Of a stretch of DNA of 25,770 bases, positions 16,107 through 24,688 are shown piece by piece. The first letter of the stretch is position 1. Every line of letters begins with the position of its first letter. The stretch covers positions 1 through 25,770 of the forward strand of contig JAYZDF010000127.1 in assembly GCA_036337945.1 (NCBI GenBank), in the 5' to 3' direction. This DNA is from JAYZDF01 sp036337945. GTDB lineage: Bacteria; Myxococcota; Kuafuiibacteriia; Kuafuiibacteriales; Kuafuiibacteriaceae. Under the pieces are notes generated by a model. That model did no database searches. It had not been told where the DNA came from and worked only from the letters and a program-made list of their open reading frames with translations. The translations under genes were made by a program, and so were the position numbers.

Positions 16107-16652
16107 TTCTCTCCAATAGGTGCTCTTCCGCTTATAATTGTGACTCAAAAATAACGATGTTTTCTGAAACAAGAATTTGTTCGTGGGTTCAAAGTTGTAC
16201 TGTCGGCAAGTGGTTTGATTCCGATTGTAGCGTGGTCAGTGCGAGGTGTGTGACTCGCGACAGCCGCGTATTTTGTGATCTGCCGTGACATTACAAGGTT
16301 GATAGCTGTACGAGTTCCCTCGGATTAAAACGGTCCTCGGCACCGGTAGCTGGATGTGCCCGAAGTAATTGGATACGCGGGTAATCTTGGTGGCGCTGAA
16401 CATTCAGTGCAAAGTCTATACATGTGTCCCAAAGAGGAATCTCAGCCGAAGCAAGTTATCTTTTTTTGGAAAGTCTCGTTTATGCTTTGATTGATTTTTT
16501 GCAGCGAAAAATCATCGTCTGGTTTTTTTGTGTGCTCACGAATCTTTGTATATTGGGCCTTGGAGCTTTCTTTTTGCCCATCCTAGTGTCGGCACGTCAT
16601 TGGAAATGTTGCCAAAACCACAAGTCGATGATTTGCGCGAATATGCAACTGC
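16107..16652. other. Intergenic region with repeat and possible decayed gene
   Basis: This spacer holds the promoter of the small lipoprotein near 16107-16200, a repeat copy at 16323-16353, and a stretch at 16422-16700 that looks like disrupted coding sequence. No RNA gene was seen. Confidence 0.5.
16323..16353 (+). repeat. Copy of dispersed hairpin repeat
   Basis: The 31 bases contain AAAACGGTCCTCGGCACCGG and end in GCTGG. About 26 of 31 positions match the copy at 15430-15460. CGGT and ACCG can pair as a short stem. Confidence 0.75.
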
Positions 16653-16700
16653 CTATCGCACCATCACCACATTTTTATGGGACAACCTTGCATTTTTCAG
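16422..16700 (+). pseudogene. Possible frameshifted membrane-protein remnant
   Basis: ATG at 16422 opens MCPKEESQPKQVIFFWKVSF and stops at 16490. A second frame continues with a hydrophobic helix (FLQRKIIVWFFCVLTNLCIL, about 16497-16560). A third frame then reads LPKPQVDDLREYATAYRTI (about 16608-16665), which looks protein-like. The pieces could be one small membrane protein broken by two frameshifts. The end overlaps the 3' end of the opposite gene, and chance cannot be ruled out. Confidence 0.25.
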
Positions 16701-17267
16701 CTTGAGGATGACGCTTGACCATCCGACAAAACCAAGAAGTAAAGTTAGGGTACCGGCAACAATAAATGGATAAAATCTAAACTCATGAGGAACGGTTACG
16801 AATTGACTAATCAATGTTATCAGGGGAATCGAAGAAAGGACTACCAGGGGCCAAACTGCAAACCGAAAATCATATTCGCGGAAAACGATAGCGAGATAGA
16901 TAGGGCAGAGTATTGCAAGCGCCGGTGCGCTCCAGCTAGCAAGTTCAAATACTGAGTCTGAAAGAAGCCCTACGTTTTTTAGCACCACTGCAAACGTGGG
17001 TATGAGCGCGAGAACAAAAACGGCAGCTGCGAGTTTACGTGCAAAATTTGATTTCCAGCTCATGATGCACCAGCTGAGTCCGCATAGAAAAGCGATGATG
17101 GTTGAAGCCAATGTGAACCAAGGAACAACTTTAGGGCCAAAGGCACTACTTGCAAGCAAGCTCGCATGAATAATGCTCGCGATGACACCTACCAGCTGTA
17201 TGGCGGAGCCCCATTGCATGCGGCGTAGCCATTTTTGATTTTGTCTTTCATAGCCTTGATTTATCAT
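16653..17267 (-). CDS. Integral membrane protein, about six helices
   Basis: The product has 204 residues. After a basic N-terminus (MINQGYERQNQKWLRRMQWG) come about six hydrophobic segments at roughly 21-45, 50-68, 76-96, 108-128, 135-156 and 166-190, ending in a short basic tail. The strong positive charge at the N-terminus suggests it lies in the cytoplasm. No catalytic or transporter motif can be recognised and no family is named. It is transcribed divergently from the RCC1/EGF lipoprotein gene, with 437 bases between. The start is the first Met of the frame; no strong ribosome binding site is visible. Confidence 0.65.
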   Translation of the reverse strand: MINQGYERQNQKWLRRMQWGSAIQLVGVIASIIHASLLASSAFGPKVVPWFTLASTIIAFLCGLSWCIMSWKSNFARKLAAAVFVLALIPTFAVVLKNVGLLSDSVFELASWSAPALAILCPIYLAIVFREYDFRFAVWPLVVLSSIPLITLISQFVTVPHEFRFYPFIVAGTLTLLLGFVGWSSVILKLKNARLSHKNVVMVR

Positions 17268-17704
17268 TGTTGTGTGATCGCTACGTAAAAGTGAAATATG
17301 GCCAGTGGCTGTGACAAGGTTTCACTAGAATATTGTATGATCCGTGACTGCGGTTCGTCGAAATCAGCCCGTTTTTGTTACTCTGGTTTGACGGCCGTGT
17401 TGGCTTGGCTCGCGTGCTCGTTGATTAGCAATCACTAAAACCCCTCTCCGTAATCTTAGTCTGAACGACTAAAGTATAAACAATAACATGAACTTATAAG
17501 GCGTACAGAGAGAGTGGTAACCGGCATTCGTCTCGTTTCCTGTTTTCTGGCAGAGGTATTTTAGACATTGATTGTCACATACTCTCGATAGCGCTCACTC
17601 AAAGAGCGCGGGGTTGAAACGGGCGGCTCTCGGAGACGCGTTTCTCAAAAAGCAATAATTTAGCTCGAAGCGAATTTTATCGCTCACGCTTATCGGAGTG
17701 TATT
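17268..17704. other. Divergent intergenic region
   Basis: This region should contain promoters for the membrane protein (leftward) and the RCC1/EGF lipoprotein (rightward). TTGTCA near 17572 was noted but no good -10 box follows. AT-rich sequence around 17470-17500 is unexplained. A weak similarity to the dispersed repeat (TTGAAACGG near 17612) was not strong enough to call. GGAG at 17695-17698 is the ribosome site of the next gene. Confidence 0.5.
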
Positions 17705-20473
17705 TTGCGTAGTTTTTTAAACGTATTCTGTTTATTTATATCTTTATTTTTTGTGGCCGCTTGTGCAGCTGATATTTCATCTGAGGAATTAGCCGAGACA
17801 GCCGGTCACGCGGTTCATGCACAGCTTAGCTTTTACGCAGTGCCTCAGGCCATTGATGCCGGATGGTATCACACTTGCGGCCTCACCAAGTCTGGTCAGG
17901 CGGAATGCTGGGGTCTTGATAATCACGGCCAAGTATCAAATACGAGTAATAACTACTTTAGCGCCATTGGCGTGGGCGGGTATCACAGCTGTGGACTCAC
18001 GGCTTCGGGCTCGGCAGAATGTTGGGGTCGAAATAACTATGAACAGCTGAATGCTCCCCACGCAGCCTTCAAGCAAATCGCTGTCGGCGGTTACCATAAC
18101 TGCGGAATTACCCAGGATGGGAGAGCTGAGTGCTGGGGTTGGAATCGACATCAGCAAAGCGCAGCTCCGGCTCGCAATGATCTCGTGTCTGTTTCTACGA
18201 GTCTTTACAATTCTTGCGCGATCAAAGAGACAGGAAAAATTGTATGCTGGGGTTCCAATCGCCACGGAATCAGTACGCCCCCGCAAACCCTTTTTTCACA
18301 GATCAGCATGGGGTCTTTTCACGGCTGTGGTGTGACTCAGACGGGTAGCATTGAATGCTGGGGTTATCGCGGTTTTGGATTATCGCAAGTTCCATCAGGG
18401 AATGACTTCGTAGAGATTCAATCGGGTGATTATCACGCTTGCGCGCGTTCGAAAGATAATAAGGTCAGCTGTTGGGGTGCGAACTGGTTCGGTCAGACTA
18501 CCTCGCCTGAGAATAAAGAATTTGCCCAGATTGCTTCAGGCTATGCTGTTTCCTGTGGTGTTGATCACAACGGTGTCATCGAATGCTGGGGTTCAAATGC
18601 TCAAGGTCAAGCAGTGCCTCCAAACGGAGTAGAGTTTAGCGTACCAGTGCGAGGTAATGTCTGCGAAGACGCGATCGCCATTGACGTGATCAATGGCCGT
18701 CAAATTATTACTGGAGATACCTCTAATGCAACCAATGACTACTATCCTGGTTGTGCTTACAGTTTTGCCCCCGATCAAGTCTATTCCTTTACCTTGGAAC
18801 AAGAAACCGAAGTCGAAGCTCTGGTCAGCGGTTACGACACCGTCATGTTCATTCGCTCGACCTGCGAATCTAGTCGGACTCGAATCGTGTGCAATGACCA
18901 AAGCAACCCGCCTGGTCGTAATGGCTCACGGGTTCAAGCGCTTCTGCAACCAGGAACTTACTATCTGTTCGTTGATGGTTACCGTAGCTATCGTGGAGCA
19001 TACTCACTCGACATCACCTTCACTCCGAGTGATGTCGATGAATGTCAGCTAGACCTTGATAACTGTAGTGCAGATGCGACTTGCGTGAACAATATTGGTG
19101 GCTTCACCTGCGAATGTAATGATGGCTTCGAAGGTGACGGTGTGGAGTGTTCAGATATCGATGAGTGCGCGATCGAAGCTGATAATTGCAGCGAAGACGC
19201 CAGCTGTGCCAATACGCTCGGAAGCTTTTCCTGCGAGTGTAATGACGGGTACGAAGGCGACGGCGTCGCGTGTAGCGATATCGATGAATGTACTCAAGGG
19301 ACTGATAGCTGCGGTGCGAACGAAGTTTGTATCAACCGTGAACCCTTCATCATTGATCCTGTGATCAGCTCTGGGGGTGGCCGTGCGTGTCTTTTGCAAG
19401 GAAACGGTGGAGTATTGTGTTGGGGTCAGCTTCCCTATTTATGGCCGAGCAATACGCCTTACAATCGTTCAATGGGCGTCTTTACCCAGATTAGTGTTGG
19501 TGCAAATTTCTCGTGTGGCGTCAAAGAGAATGCGGCGGTTCAGTGTTGGGGAAATCTTACAAACTATGACACGGCCGAAGATATTGAAGTTCCTTATGCA
19601 GCTTTCAAGCAAGTGAGTGTCGGTGACTTTCACGCTTGTGGAATAACGCTTTCGGGAGACGTGTCTTGCTGGGGTGCGGACAGTTCGGGTGAAACCCGTG
19701 CACCGGCAGGGGTGACTTATACTGAAGTTCACGCAGGCCGTCGCGTCAGCTGTGGTATCCGGGAGGACCGGACGGTTGATTGTTGGGGAGAGATGTACCA
19801 GGCTCATCGGTTCCTAGACATGGGCTTTGGTGTCGACCCGCAAACGTTTTCGCAAATTAGCCTAGGGGAGTTTGGCCGATGTGGTATTACGACCAATAAT
19901 GAACTTCTATGTGATGGTGCGTGGTCTTGGCCTGAAGATCAGCCGTACATTCAAGTCAGCGTAGGTCGTCAACATGCCTGCGCATTGAACGAAGCAGGTA
20001 ACGCGACCTGCTGGGGTGCAATCGCAAACACACCGCAGACGGCCTTCACCAGTATTAGTTCTGGTGGTGACCATAGCTGTGGCGTGACCAGTGCTGGAGA
20101 GGTTGAATGTTGGAGTGCTAACGGCGCGCGTAATCCAGTCATCCGGGACCGTGAAGCTTTTGGAATTGGCACTGACATCGTCTTGGAAACTCAGACTCAA
20201 GGATACATGTGTCACTGCGGTGACGGGTTCCTAACGGAAAGTTGGGTTGACGCTACCGGTGAATTGGTTCGTAGATGCCTTGATTTATCAAACTACCCAG
20301 AAGGAAGTGGCGCGAGTCAACAAAACCCCTGGATAGGTGAGCATCAGCGTATGACTCAAGAGTGCGAGATGAGCTGTGATCAAAATGCAAGCTGCTCCAC
20401 CGAGCAATTTAGCCCGGTGTGTTTGTGTGATGAAGGTTTTGTGGGCGATGGTCTCACTTGTATCCGTGAGTAA
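17705..20473 (+). CDS. RCC1-propeller / EGF-like surface lipoprotein
   Basis: This 922-residue protein starts at TTG 17705, supported by GGAG six bases upstream. A lipoprotein signal ends F-V-A-A-C. Residues about 49-309 hold seven RCC1-type repeats (pattern G.YH.CGLT..G...CWG.N..GQ), each with two cysteines. About 316-442 is a PPC-like beta domain (VCEDAIAI...YYLFVDGY). Two calcium-binding EGF modules (VDEC and IDEC starts) occupy about 444-526. A third EGF begins at IDECTQGTDSCGANEVC (527-543) but is interrupted by seven more RCC1 repeats at about 552-812; CHCGDGF...RRC at about 834-859 appears to finish it. A final EGF-like module ends the chain (about 886-920). Two closed seven-blade propellers are expected. 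The protein should sit on the cell surface with many disulfides; ligand and function are unknown. Confidence 0.88.
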   Translation: MRSFLNVFCLFISLFFVAACAADISSEELAETAGHAVHAQLSFYAVPQAIDAGWYHTCGLTKSGQAECWGLDNHGQVSNTSNNYFSAIGVGGYHSCGLTASGSAECWGRNNYEQLNAPHAAFKQIAVGGYHNCGITQDGRAECWGWNRHQQSAAPARNDLVSVSTSLYNSCAIKETGKIVCWGSNRHGISTPPQTLFSQISMGSFHGCGVTQTGSIECWGYRGFGLSQVPSGNDFVEIQSGDYHACARSKDNKVSCWGANWFGQTTSPENKEFAQIASGYAVSCGVDHNGVIECWGSNAQGQAVPPNGVEFSVPVRGNVCEDAIAIDVINGRQIITGDTSNATNDYYPGCAYSFAPDQVYSFTLEQETEVEALVSGYDTVMFIRSTCESSRTRIVCNDQSNPPGRNGSRVQALLQPGTYYLFVDGYRSYRGAYSLDITFTPSDVDECQLDLDNCSADATCVNNIGGFTCECNDGFEGDGVECSDIDECAIEADNCSEDASCANTLGSFSCECNDGYEGDGVACSDIDECTQGTDSCGANEVCINREPFIIDPVISSGGGRACLLQGNGGVLCWGQLPYLWPSNTPYNRSMGVFTQISVGANFSCGVKENAAVQCWGNLTNYDTAEDIEVPYAAFKQVSVGDFHACGITLSGDVSCWGADSSGETRAPAGVTYTEVHAGRRVSCGIREDRTVDCWGEMYQAHRFLDMGFGVDPQTFSQISLGEFGRCGITTNNELLCDGAWSWPEDQPYIQVSVGRQHACALNEAGNATCWGAIANTPQTAFTSISSGGDHSCGVTSAGEVECWSANGARNPVIRDREAFGIGTDIVLETQTQGYMCHCGDGFLTESWVDATGELVRRCLDLSNYPEGSGASQQNPWIGEHQRMTQECEMSCDQNASCSTEQFSPVCLCDEGFVGDGLTCIRE

Positions 20474-20589
20474 GGCCATTTGAAGAGTCTTCCTGAGGGG
20501 TATAAGCTTGCCGTTCGTGTCCTTTCAGTCCGAGAGACAAGTCCGGTAGCTTGCGGGAGTGTCTAGTTCGGTAAGCGTGTAGGATTGGA

Positions 20590-20616
20590 GGTGTCAAAGG
20601 CCGTTTGAATACATCC
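20590..20616 (-). repeat. Degenerate copy of dispersed hairpin repeat
   Basis: On the minus strand the sequence reads ATGTATTCAAACGGCCTTTG and then ACACC. It matches the left half of the repeat (ATTCAAACGG) and keeps ATGTATT as in the copy near 10281. The right half is diverged. Confidence 0.45.
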
Positions 20617-20940
20617 TATTGATGCAGGCCTAGCCTATACCGCTACGACGAAACCCGTCAGATAGAAATCGGAACCGATCTTCTAAGACAGACATCCGAA
20701 GTCGCTCTCACCGTATAGCTTGGTCCAAACTGCACCGGCCTCGACGATTAGTTTTAGCGTTCCCGGCTTTCGCGTTTCGCAGGCGTTAACACCAAAAGCC
20801 TAAAATCTCTACCAGGGCGTTGATTACGGTATCAGATATAGTCGTCTTCCGCGGAAGCCCACACCTGTAAACCGTAAATTTTCAGCAAATCCCCAGTTGA
20901 GATCCACATTTTTGTTGGCTAACTTGCGCCTATTAGAGCC

Positions 20941-20946
20941 TATAAT
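20941..20946 (+). promoter_or_regulatory. Candidate -10 box TATAAT
   Basis: A perfect TATAAT lies 14 bases before the ATG at 20961, implying a leader of only a few bases. No -35 box at standard spacing was found (TTGGCT is 20 bases upstream). Confidence 0.35.
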
Positions 20947-20960
20947 CATACTCTCAAGCG

Positions 20961-21509
20961 ATGAACATGAATATGAATAAATTAGATCGAAGGCAAATTA
21001 TTGATGCGGCTAAAAAGACCTGTACCCTCGATGATCTCGTGGGTCATAGGTACTGCGCTGCAAATGCGAACTTCTTATTCGACTTTGAAATCACTCCAGA
21101 ATGCATTATGAACGGCCGCGAAGATGTCCTGCAAAAAAACTCAAACATCTTTCGTCACGGCGTATGTCACGGAAACTCCGAAGTAGTTGGAATCCTCAAC
21201 TTATCTAAATGTAAATTGAACCATCATCCGCCGGGCGTAACAATCCCTTTTTTTTGGGTGTTACATGCAAACGGCGTCATAAAGTTTGTGCTCGACCCAG
21301 AATTACCCGAAGAGATGGCATTACGTCATACTCGCTTGGACAGTCTCAACGAAGAAGACACTCAGAAGAATATCTCTCACACGAATCGCCACGGCTGTTT
21401 CTGTTTAGGTATCTTACGTCCAGACGGCAGTATTGATCGTTATAACCGATGGGCAGAAGATCTCTATTTTTATTACACCATCTTCAAGCAAAACAATTAC
21501 GAACTCTAA
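20961..21509 (+). CDS. Unrecognised cytosolic protein
   Basis: The product has 182 residues, with no signal peptide or membrane helix. The start MNMNMNKLDRRQ could also be one of the Met codons at positions 3 or 5. Visible features are eight cysteines, several His-rich spots (FRHGVCHGN, LNHHPPG, ISHTNRHGC) and an aromatic C-terminal segment (WAEDLYFYYTIF). The central region WVLHANGVIKFVLDPELPEE reads like a well-ordered globular domain. The His and Cys content might suggest metal binding, but no known motif is complete. The gene converges with the desaturase gene, with one base between the two stop codons, so the 3' ends may interfere. I do not recognise the family. Confidence 0.65.
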   Translation: MNMNMNKLDRRQIIDAAKKTCTLDDLVGHRYCAANANFLFDFEITPECIMNGREDVLQKNSNIFRHGVCHGNSEVVGILNLSKCKLNHHPPGVTIPFFWVLHANGVIKFVLDPELPEEMALRHTRLDSLNEEDTQKNISHTNRHGCFCLGILRPDGSIDRYNRWAEDLYFYYTIFKQNNYEL

Positions 21510-21510
21510 A

Positions 21511-22443
21511 CTATTGCCTTAGGTGCCTAGGGAGTGCGCCGGAACGCAGGCTTTGAGCATTCGCGTGTTTCCAAAAAAGTTCTGAAACCGATATAGAAGG
21601 AACATCAGTCACAAAAGATCGAGCTTTCGCTAAATTCCAGCTGGGTATTTGCGACCACCTGTGATGTTCAAAATGGCACCAGGTATTATGAGCAAGGAAA
21701 AAGAAACGTTGCCACCAGCTCGCCGTAATTCGATGAGTTTCATGTGTATTGATATGCTCGGTCCATTCTCGAAGTCGAAAAGAGGCCGGTGCAACTGTAA
21801 GCAAGGCCAGGAACCAAATGGCGAGCATCCAATGCCAGCCTTGACTCCATAAAGTAAAGAAGACGGTAACCAAAAGACCGCCTGCGATCAGCTGGTCCTT
21901 GCGCGAAGCGCCCACCACACTCCAAATCAGATTTAGAGTATTACGGGCAATGTGAATCCCGATTAAGTCCCGGAAAGCGAGTCCAAAAATGCGCCATGGA
22001 GTTATCGGCAGATCCCATTGAGGCGCATTCAGCGCCCTGAAATGCAATTCAGGATCATCTTTCGTTCCAACGTACCGATGATGATCAAAATGAGATTGCC
22101 GGTAAGCTTTTAGGTCTCGGCCGAAAGGCCAAACACAGAAGATATTGGTTAGTAGGTCATTTACTCTCCGGTTTCCAGCGGCACGAAAATGACCACCATC
22201 GTGGGCCATGATGAATAGTCCATGTTGCCGAACCCCAACAAAAAGTACCGCAAGCACATAGGCAATCGGGTGCTGAAAATACCCCGCAGCACTCATGGCC
22301 AAGCCAATGATAAGCCAATCAAAGCCCACCGCTATCAAGAACCGAAGAGGACTTGGCCCAGATAACTCGATCAACCGTTTTGTATTTGAAGTTCCCGCCG
22401 TCCTATTTCTGGAAACGGTACTTTCCGGAGTATTCTGCTTCAT
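21511..22443 (-). CDS. Fatty acid desaturase family membrane enzyme
   Basis: The product has 310 residues. Three His boxes of the membrane di-iron desaturase/hydroxylase family (PF00487 type) are visible: HDGGH (81-85), HFDHH (118-122) and HNTWCHFEHH (about 252-262). Hydrophobic segments near 35-57, 62-79, 166-200 and 205-225 provide the membrane anchor. Such enzymes use O2 and an electron donor to desaturate or hydroxylate acyl chains or carotenoid-like lipids; the box spacing alone does not give the substrate. All boxes are complete, so activity is likely. An N-terminal tail of about 30 polar residues precedes the first helix. It follows the glycosyltransferase gene at 22559 on the same strand with a 115-base gap and may share its transcript. 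No desaturase electron-donor gene is present in the window. Confidence 0.88.
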   Translation of the reverse strand: MKQNTPESTVSRNRTAGTSNTKRLIELSGPSPLRFLIAVGFDWLIIGLAMSAAGYFQHPIAYVLAVLFVGVRQHGLFIMAHDGGHFRAAGNRRVNDLLTNIFCVWPFGRDLKAYRQSHFDHHRYVGTKDDPELHFRALNAPQWDLPITPWRIFGLAFRDLIGIHIARNTLNLIWSVVGASRKDQLIAGGLLVTVFFTLWSQGWHWMLAIWFLALLTVAPASFRLREWTEHINTHETHRITASWWQRFFFLAHNTWCHFEHHRWSQIPSWNLAKARSFVTDVPSISVSELFWKHANAQSLRSGALPRHLRQ

Positions 22444-22558
22444 CCACTAAGCTCAACAAAAAACGCGACCGTCCGTAGCCGTTGAGCTCTCCTTGGTCTA
22501 GATAACATATCTTCTTTAGTTTGTCCCGGCGTATACGAATGCTCCATCAAGACGTAGC

Positions 22559-23329
22559 TTACGGTGTAGGCTGATACCAGGTGTCTATATCTTCAAGATC
22601 AATCCGGTTGTCATCAATGACATGGTTTTCAAGAAACCACTCGCACTCTTTTTGGTACTTCTCTGAGAAAAACTCATCCGTCGAACGCATACGCTCTACT
22701 CGCTCTCGTATTCGCTGAATCACGCCTTTCGTCCATTTGAAATGATGAACCATAATATCCCACTCCGGTCGGGTCCAACGCTCTTCATCAATGATTCGGT
22801 GGAGGCCTACGCGATACTCAATCGCAGGCTTAGATAGAGGAGTTTTGCTTTGCAGAGCTCCGAGCGCATCCCAAGAAAAGTCAGAGCACACTGGAAACTG
22901 GCGAAAGAGGTCTTTATCCATCGTTACGGCAGCCGTTTCTCCTTCATGAGCAAACCGGTCAACCAAACGTCCCCGCACGTAATCGTAGTCATCCGTGCAC
23001 GCCGCTTCATAGATATCGCCCGGATGACTGACGAATTCATCGGCATCAACAGCAAATACCATCCGGCAGTTGCTTAGCTGCTGTTGTTTGTAGGTGGTGT
23101 AAAGTTGAACTCTAGCTTGCTCCGTAGCGACAGCCTCCTTGAGCTGAACACAAACGACATCCGGCTCCTTTCTAAGCATGTCATAAACCTCTTCTTCATT
23201 AGGTGCCGCTGGATTTTTCAGTAAGAGTAAATGAAATTCTTTGATGCCTTCCTTACGATAATAGGACAAAAAGTGACGAGTGAGATTATCGCAGCCATCG
23301 CCCGGATATATGCTGCACAAGAGTTTCAT
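22559..23329 (-). CDS. Family 2-like glycosyltransferase
   Basis: The product has 256 residues with no membrane segment. The N-terminal half reads as a GT-A fold: MKLLCSIYPGDGCDNL, then YYRKEGIKEFHLLLL, and the metal-binding motif VFAVDADEFV with D95-A-D97. GLHRIIDEERW and VHHFKWTKGVIQRIRERVER follow. The 'F.VDADEF' plus later 'H.KW' pattern is typical of the GT2-like Glyco_tranf_2_4 / GT92-like enzymes that transfer sugars to envelope or extracellular glycans. Donor and acceptor are unknown. Length is normal for a stand-alone catalytic domain. It is divergent from the second desaturase (331-base spacer) and upstream of the first desaturase on the same strand, suggesting a shared role in lipid or glycan modification. 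No strong ribosome binding site is seen before the ATG at 23329. Confidence 0.78.
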   Translation of the reverse strand: MKLLCSIYPGDGCDNLTRHFLSYYRKEGIKEFHLLLLKNPAAPNEEEVYDMLRKEPDVVCVQLKEAVATEQARVQLYTTYKQQQLSNCRMVFAVDADEFVSHPGDIYEAACTDDYDYVRGRLVDRFAHEGETAAVTMDKDLFRQFPVCSDFSWDALGALQSKTPLSKPAIEYRVGLHRIIDEERWTRPEWDIMVHHFKWTKGVIQRIRERVERMRSTDEFFSEKYQKECEWFLENHVIDDNRIDLEDIDTWYQPTP

Positions 23330-23660
23330 TGGCGCGGACGATGCCAGACTTGATTGGTATATTCAAATCAACAAATGTTAGGAGACCTCAGCCCGAAGCC
23401 TCCCTCTGCTCTCGCATAACAAGACTTTGTCCTCTCAAGTACCAACTAAGAATCCTTCCAACCCAGCCGTAAGGTCAGGAGCAAAGCCCCTAGCTATTGT
23501 CCGCACTTACCCCTAGAGTGTCTAGTCTCAGACCTAACCGACTGGCTATAATCAAATTAATTACAATTGCTTGCGCCTCGGGTTCTTTATGGGAAACGGT
23601 CATTAATCTTCCCCATGAAAATGGCGTCTATGTGCTATGATGTGCGGGTTCGTTTAGATT
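23330..23660. other. Divergent promoter region
   Basis: This region lies between the leftward glycosyltransferase and the rightward desaturase. TATAAT at 23548-23553 and TATGAT at 23636-23641 are candidate -10 boxes on the plus strand, but neither has a good -35 partner. Nothing else is recognised. Confidence 0.45.
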
Positions 23661-24686
23661 ATGTCGAAGCTTACATCAGAGGCAAAAGCGCTGAAGAAGC
23701 GAATCAGTGCACAGTTACCTGAAAAAGTCTTCAGACGATACACACCCGATTTATTTTATTTTTGTAGCTTCTGGGGATTGTCTGTTTCCGCAGGTCTTAT
23801 TGCGGTTTCGAGTTCGAATTTATGGGTGCACCTCGTTTGCGGAATCATAATGGGAACGAGTTGGGGAACTCTATCCCATCTCACTCATAATATCTTGCAC
23901 GGTACGGTGGTCGGCTCGAAACGTCTTCAAAACTCCTTAGCTTTTCTTGGGTTCCTCCAGCACCTAATGCCGCCTTCATTCTACCGATATTGGCATAATT
24001 ATTTGCACCACGGGTTTACACAAAAACACATCGTTGATCCAGACGCCTATCCTTCGACCTTTATGTATAAGAACTCAAAGTTCTTTCAACGGTTTTACAA
24101 GATGTTACCGGGTTCCGGAACATTCTTGAGTTATATTTACTTCTTTCATTCTTTTACCACGCACGGCCTCATCAATATGTTCTACCAGCGCTATCGAATG
24201 AAACAATACCGAAAAATCAACCATCGCAGAGTCAATATCGAGTTCATTCTGCAGGCGATAATTCTTTTACCCGTGCTCTTTTTTCTAGCCAAAGCAAACT
24301 TCCTGCTGCTGGTTATTCTGCCTTACGCGATCTGTAACTATATGATCATGAGCTATATCGCGACGAACCATGCACTCTCTCCGTTGACTCGAGACCTCGA
24401 CTCTCTCGCTAATACAGTGTCCGTGAAGTCTAACCCCATTTCAGACTTTCTATGCCGCTACATGGGGCACCACGTGTGTCATCACATTTACCCAAACATG
24501 AACCCTCGCTACTATCGCCTTGTCCACGAAATCCTGATGCGCGACCACAAAGAAAACTATCGCTATATCAACAAATGGACGGCCATCAAGCTCTTGTACA
24601 GCACACCTCGAATTTATCACGACGACCAAACCTTGGTGAACCCAGACTCAAATCAAACCTTCAAGATCTCCGAGTTATTACATTAG
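23661..24686 (+). CDS. Second fatty acid desaturase-like membrane enzyme
   Basis: The product has 341 residues. His clusters fit the membrane di-iron desaturase family: HLTHNILH (73-80), HNYLHH (112-117) and HHVCHHIYP (about 270-277). Hydrophobic segments lie near 32-50, 55-72, 92-104 and 190-225. The first box (H-x2-H-x3-H) and the second (H-x3-HH) are acceptable forms. The sequence is quite different from the desaturase at 21511, so this is not a recent duplicate. The C-terminal tail of about 50 residues after the last box is polar. The stop codon is two bases before the ATG of the GNAT gene, giving a tight two-gene operon, so the acyl chain made here may be the substrate or product of a linked acyl/acetyl transfer. 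Substrate unknown. Confidence 0.82.
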   Translation: MSKLTSEAKALKKRISAQLPEKVFRRYTPDLFYFCSFWGLSVSAGLIAVSSSNLWVHLVCGIIMGTSWGTLSHLTHNILHGTVVGSKRLQNSLAFLGFLQHLMPPSFYRYWHNYLHHGFTQKHIVDPDAYPSTFMYKNSKFFQRFYKMLPGSGTFLSYIYFFHSFTTHGLINMFYQRYRMKQYRKINHRRVNIEFILQAIILLPVLFFLAKANFLLLVILPYAICNYMIMSYIATNHALSPLTRDLDSLANTVSVKSNPISDFLCRYMGHHVCHHIYPNMNPRYYRLVHEILMRDHKENYRYINKWTAIKLLYSTPRIYHDDQTLVNPDSNQTFKISELLH

Positions 24687-24688
24687 CA

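Larger units (their letters stand above)
20474..20960. other. Intergenic region, no gene recognised
   Basis: This 487-base stretch lies between two plus-strand genes. It contains a degenerate repeat copy at 20590-20616 and a TATAAT just before the next gene. No tRNA cloverleaf, terminator with T-run or further ORF could be supported. Confidence 0.5.

Noticed and set aside
24452..24688. N-terminal extension of the GNAT protein overlapping the desaturase gene
   Set aside because: The added 79 residues are out-of-frame translation of conserved desaturase sequence; the ATG at 24689 follows the stop directly.
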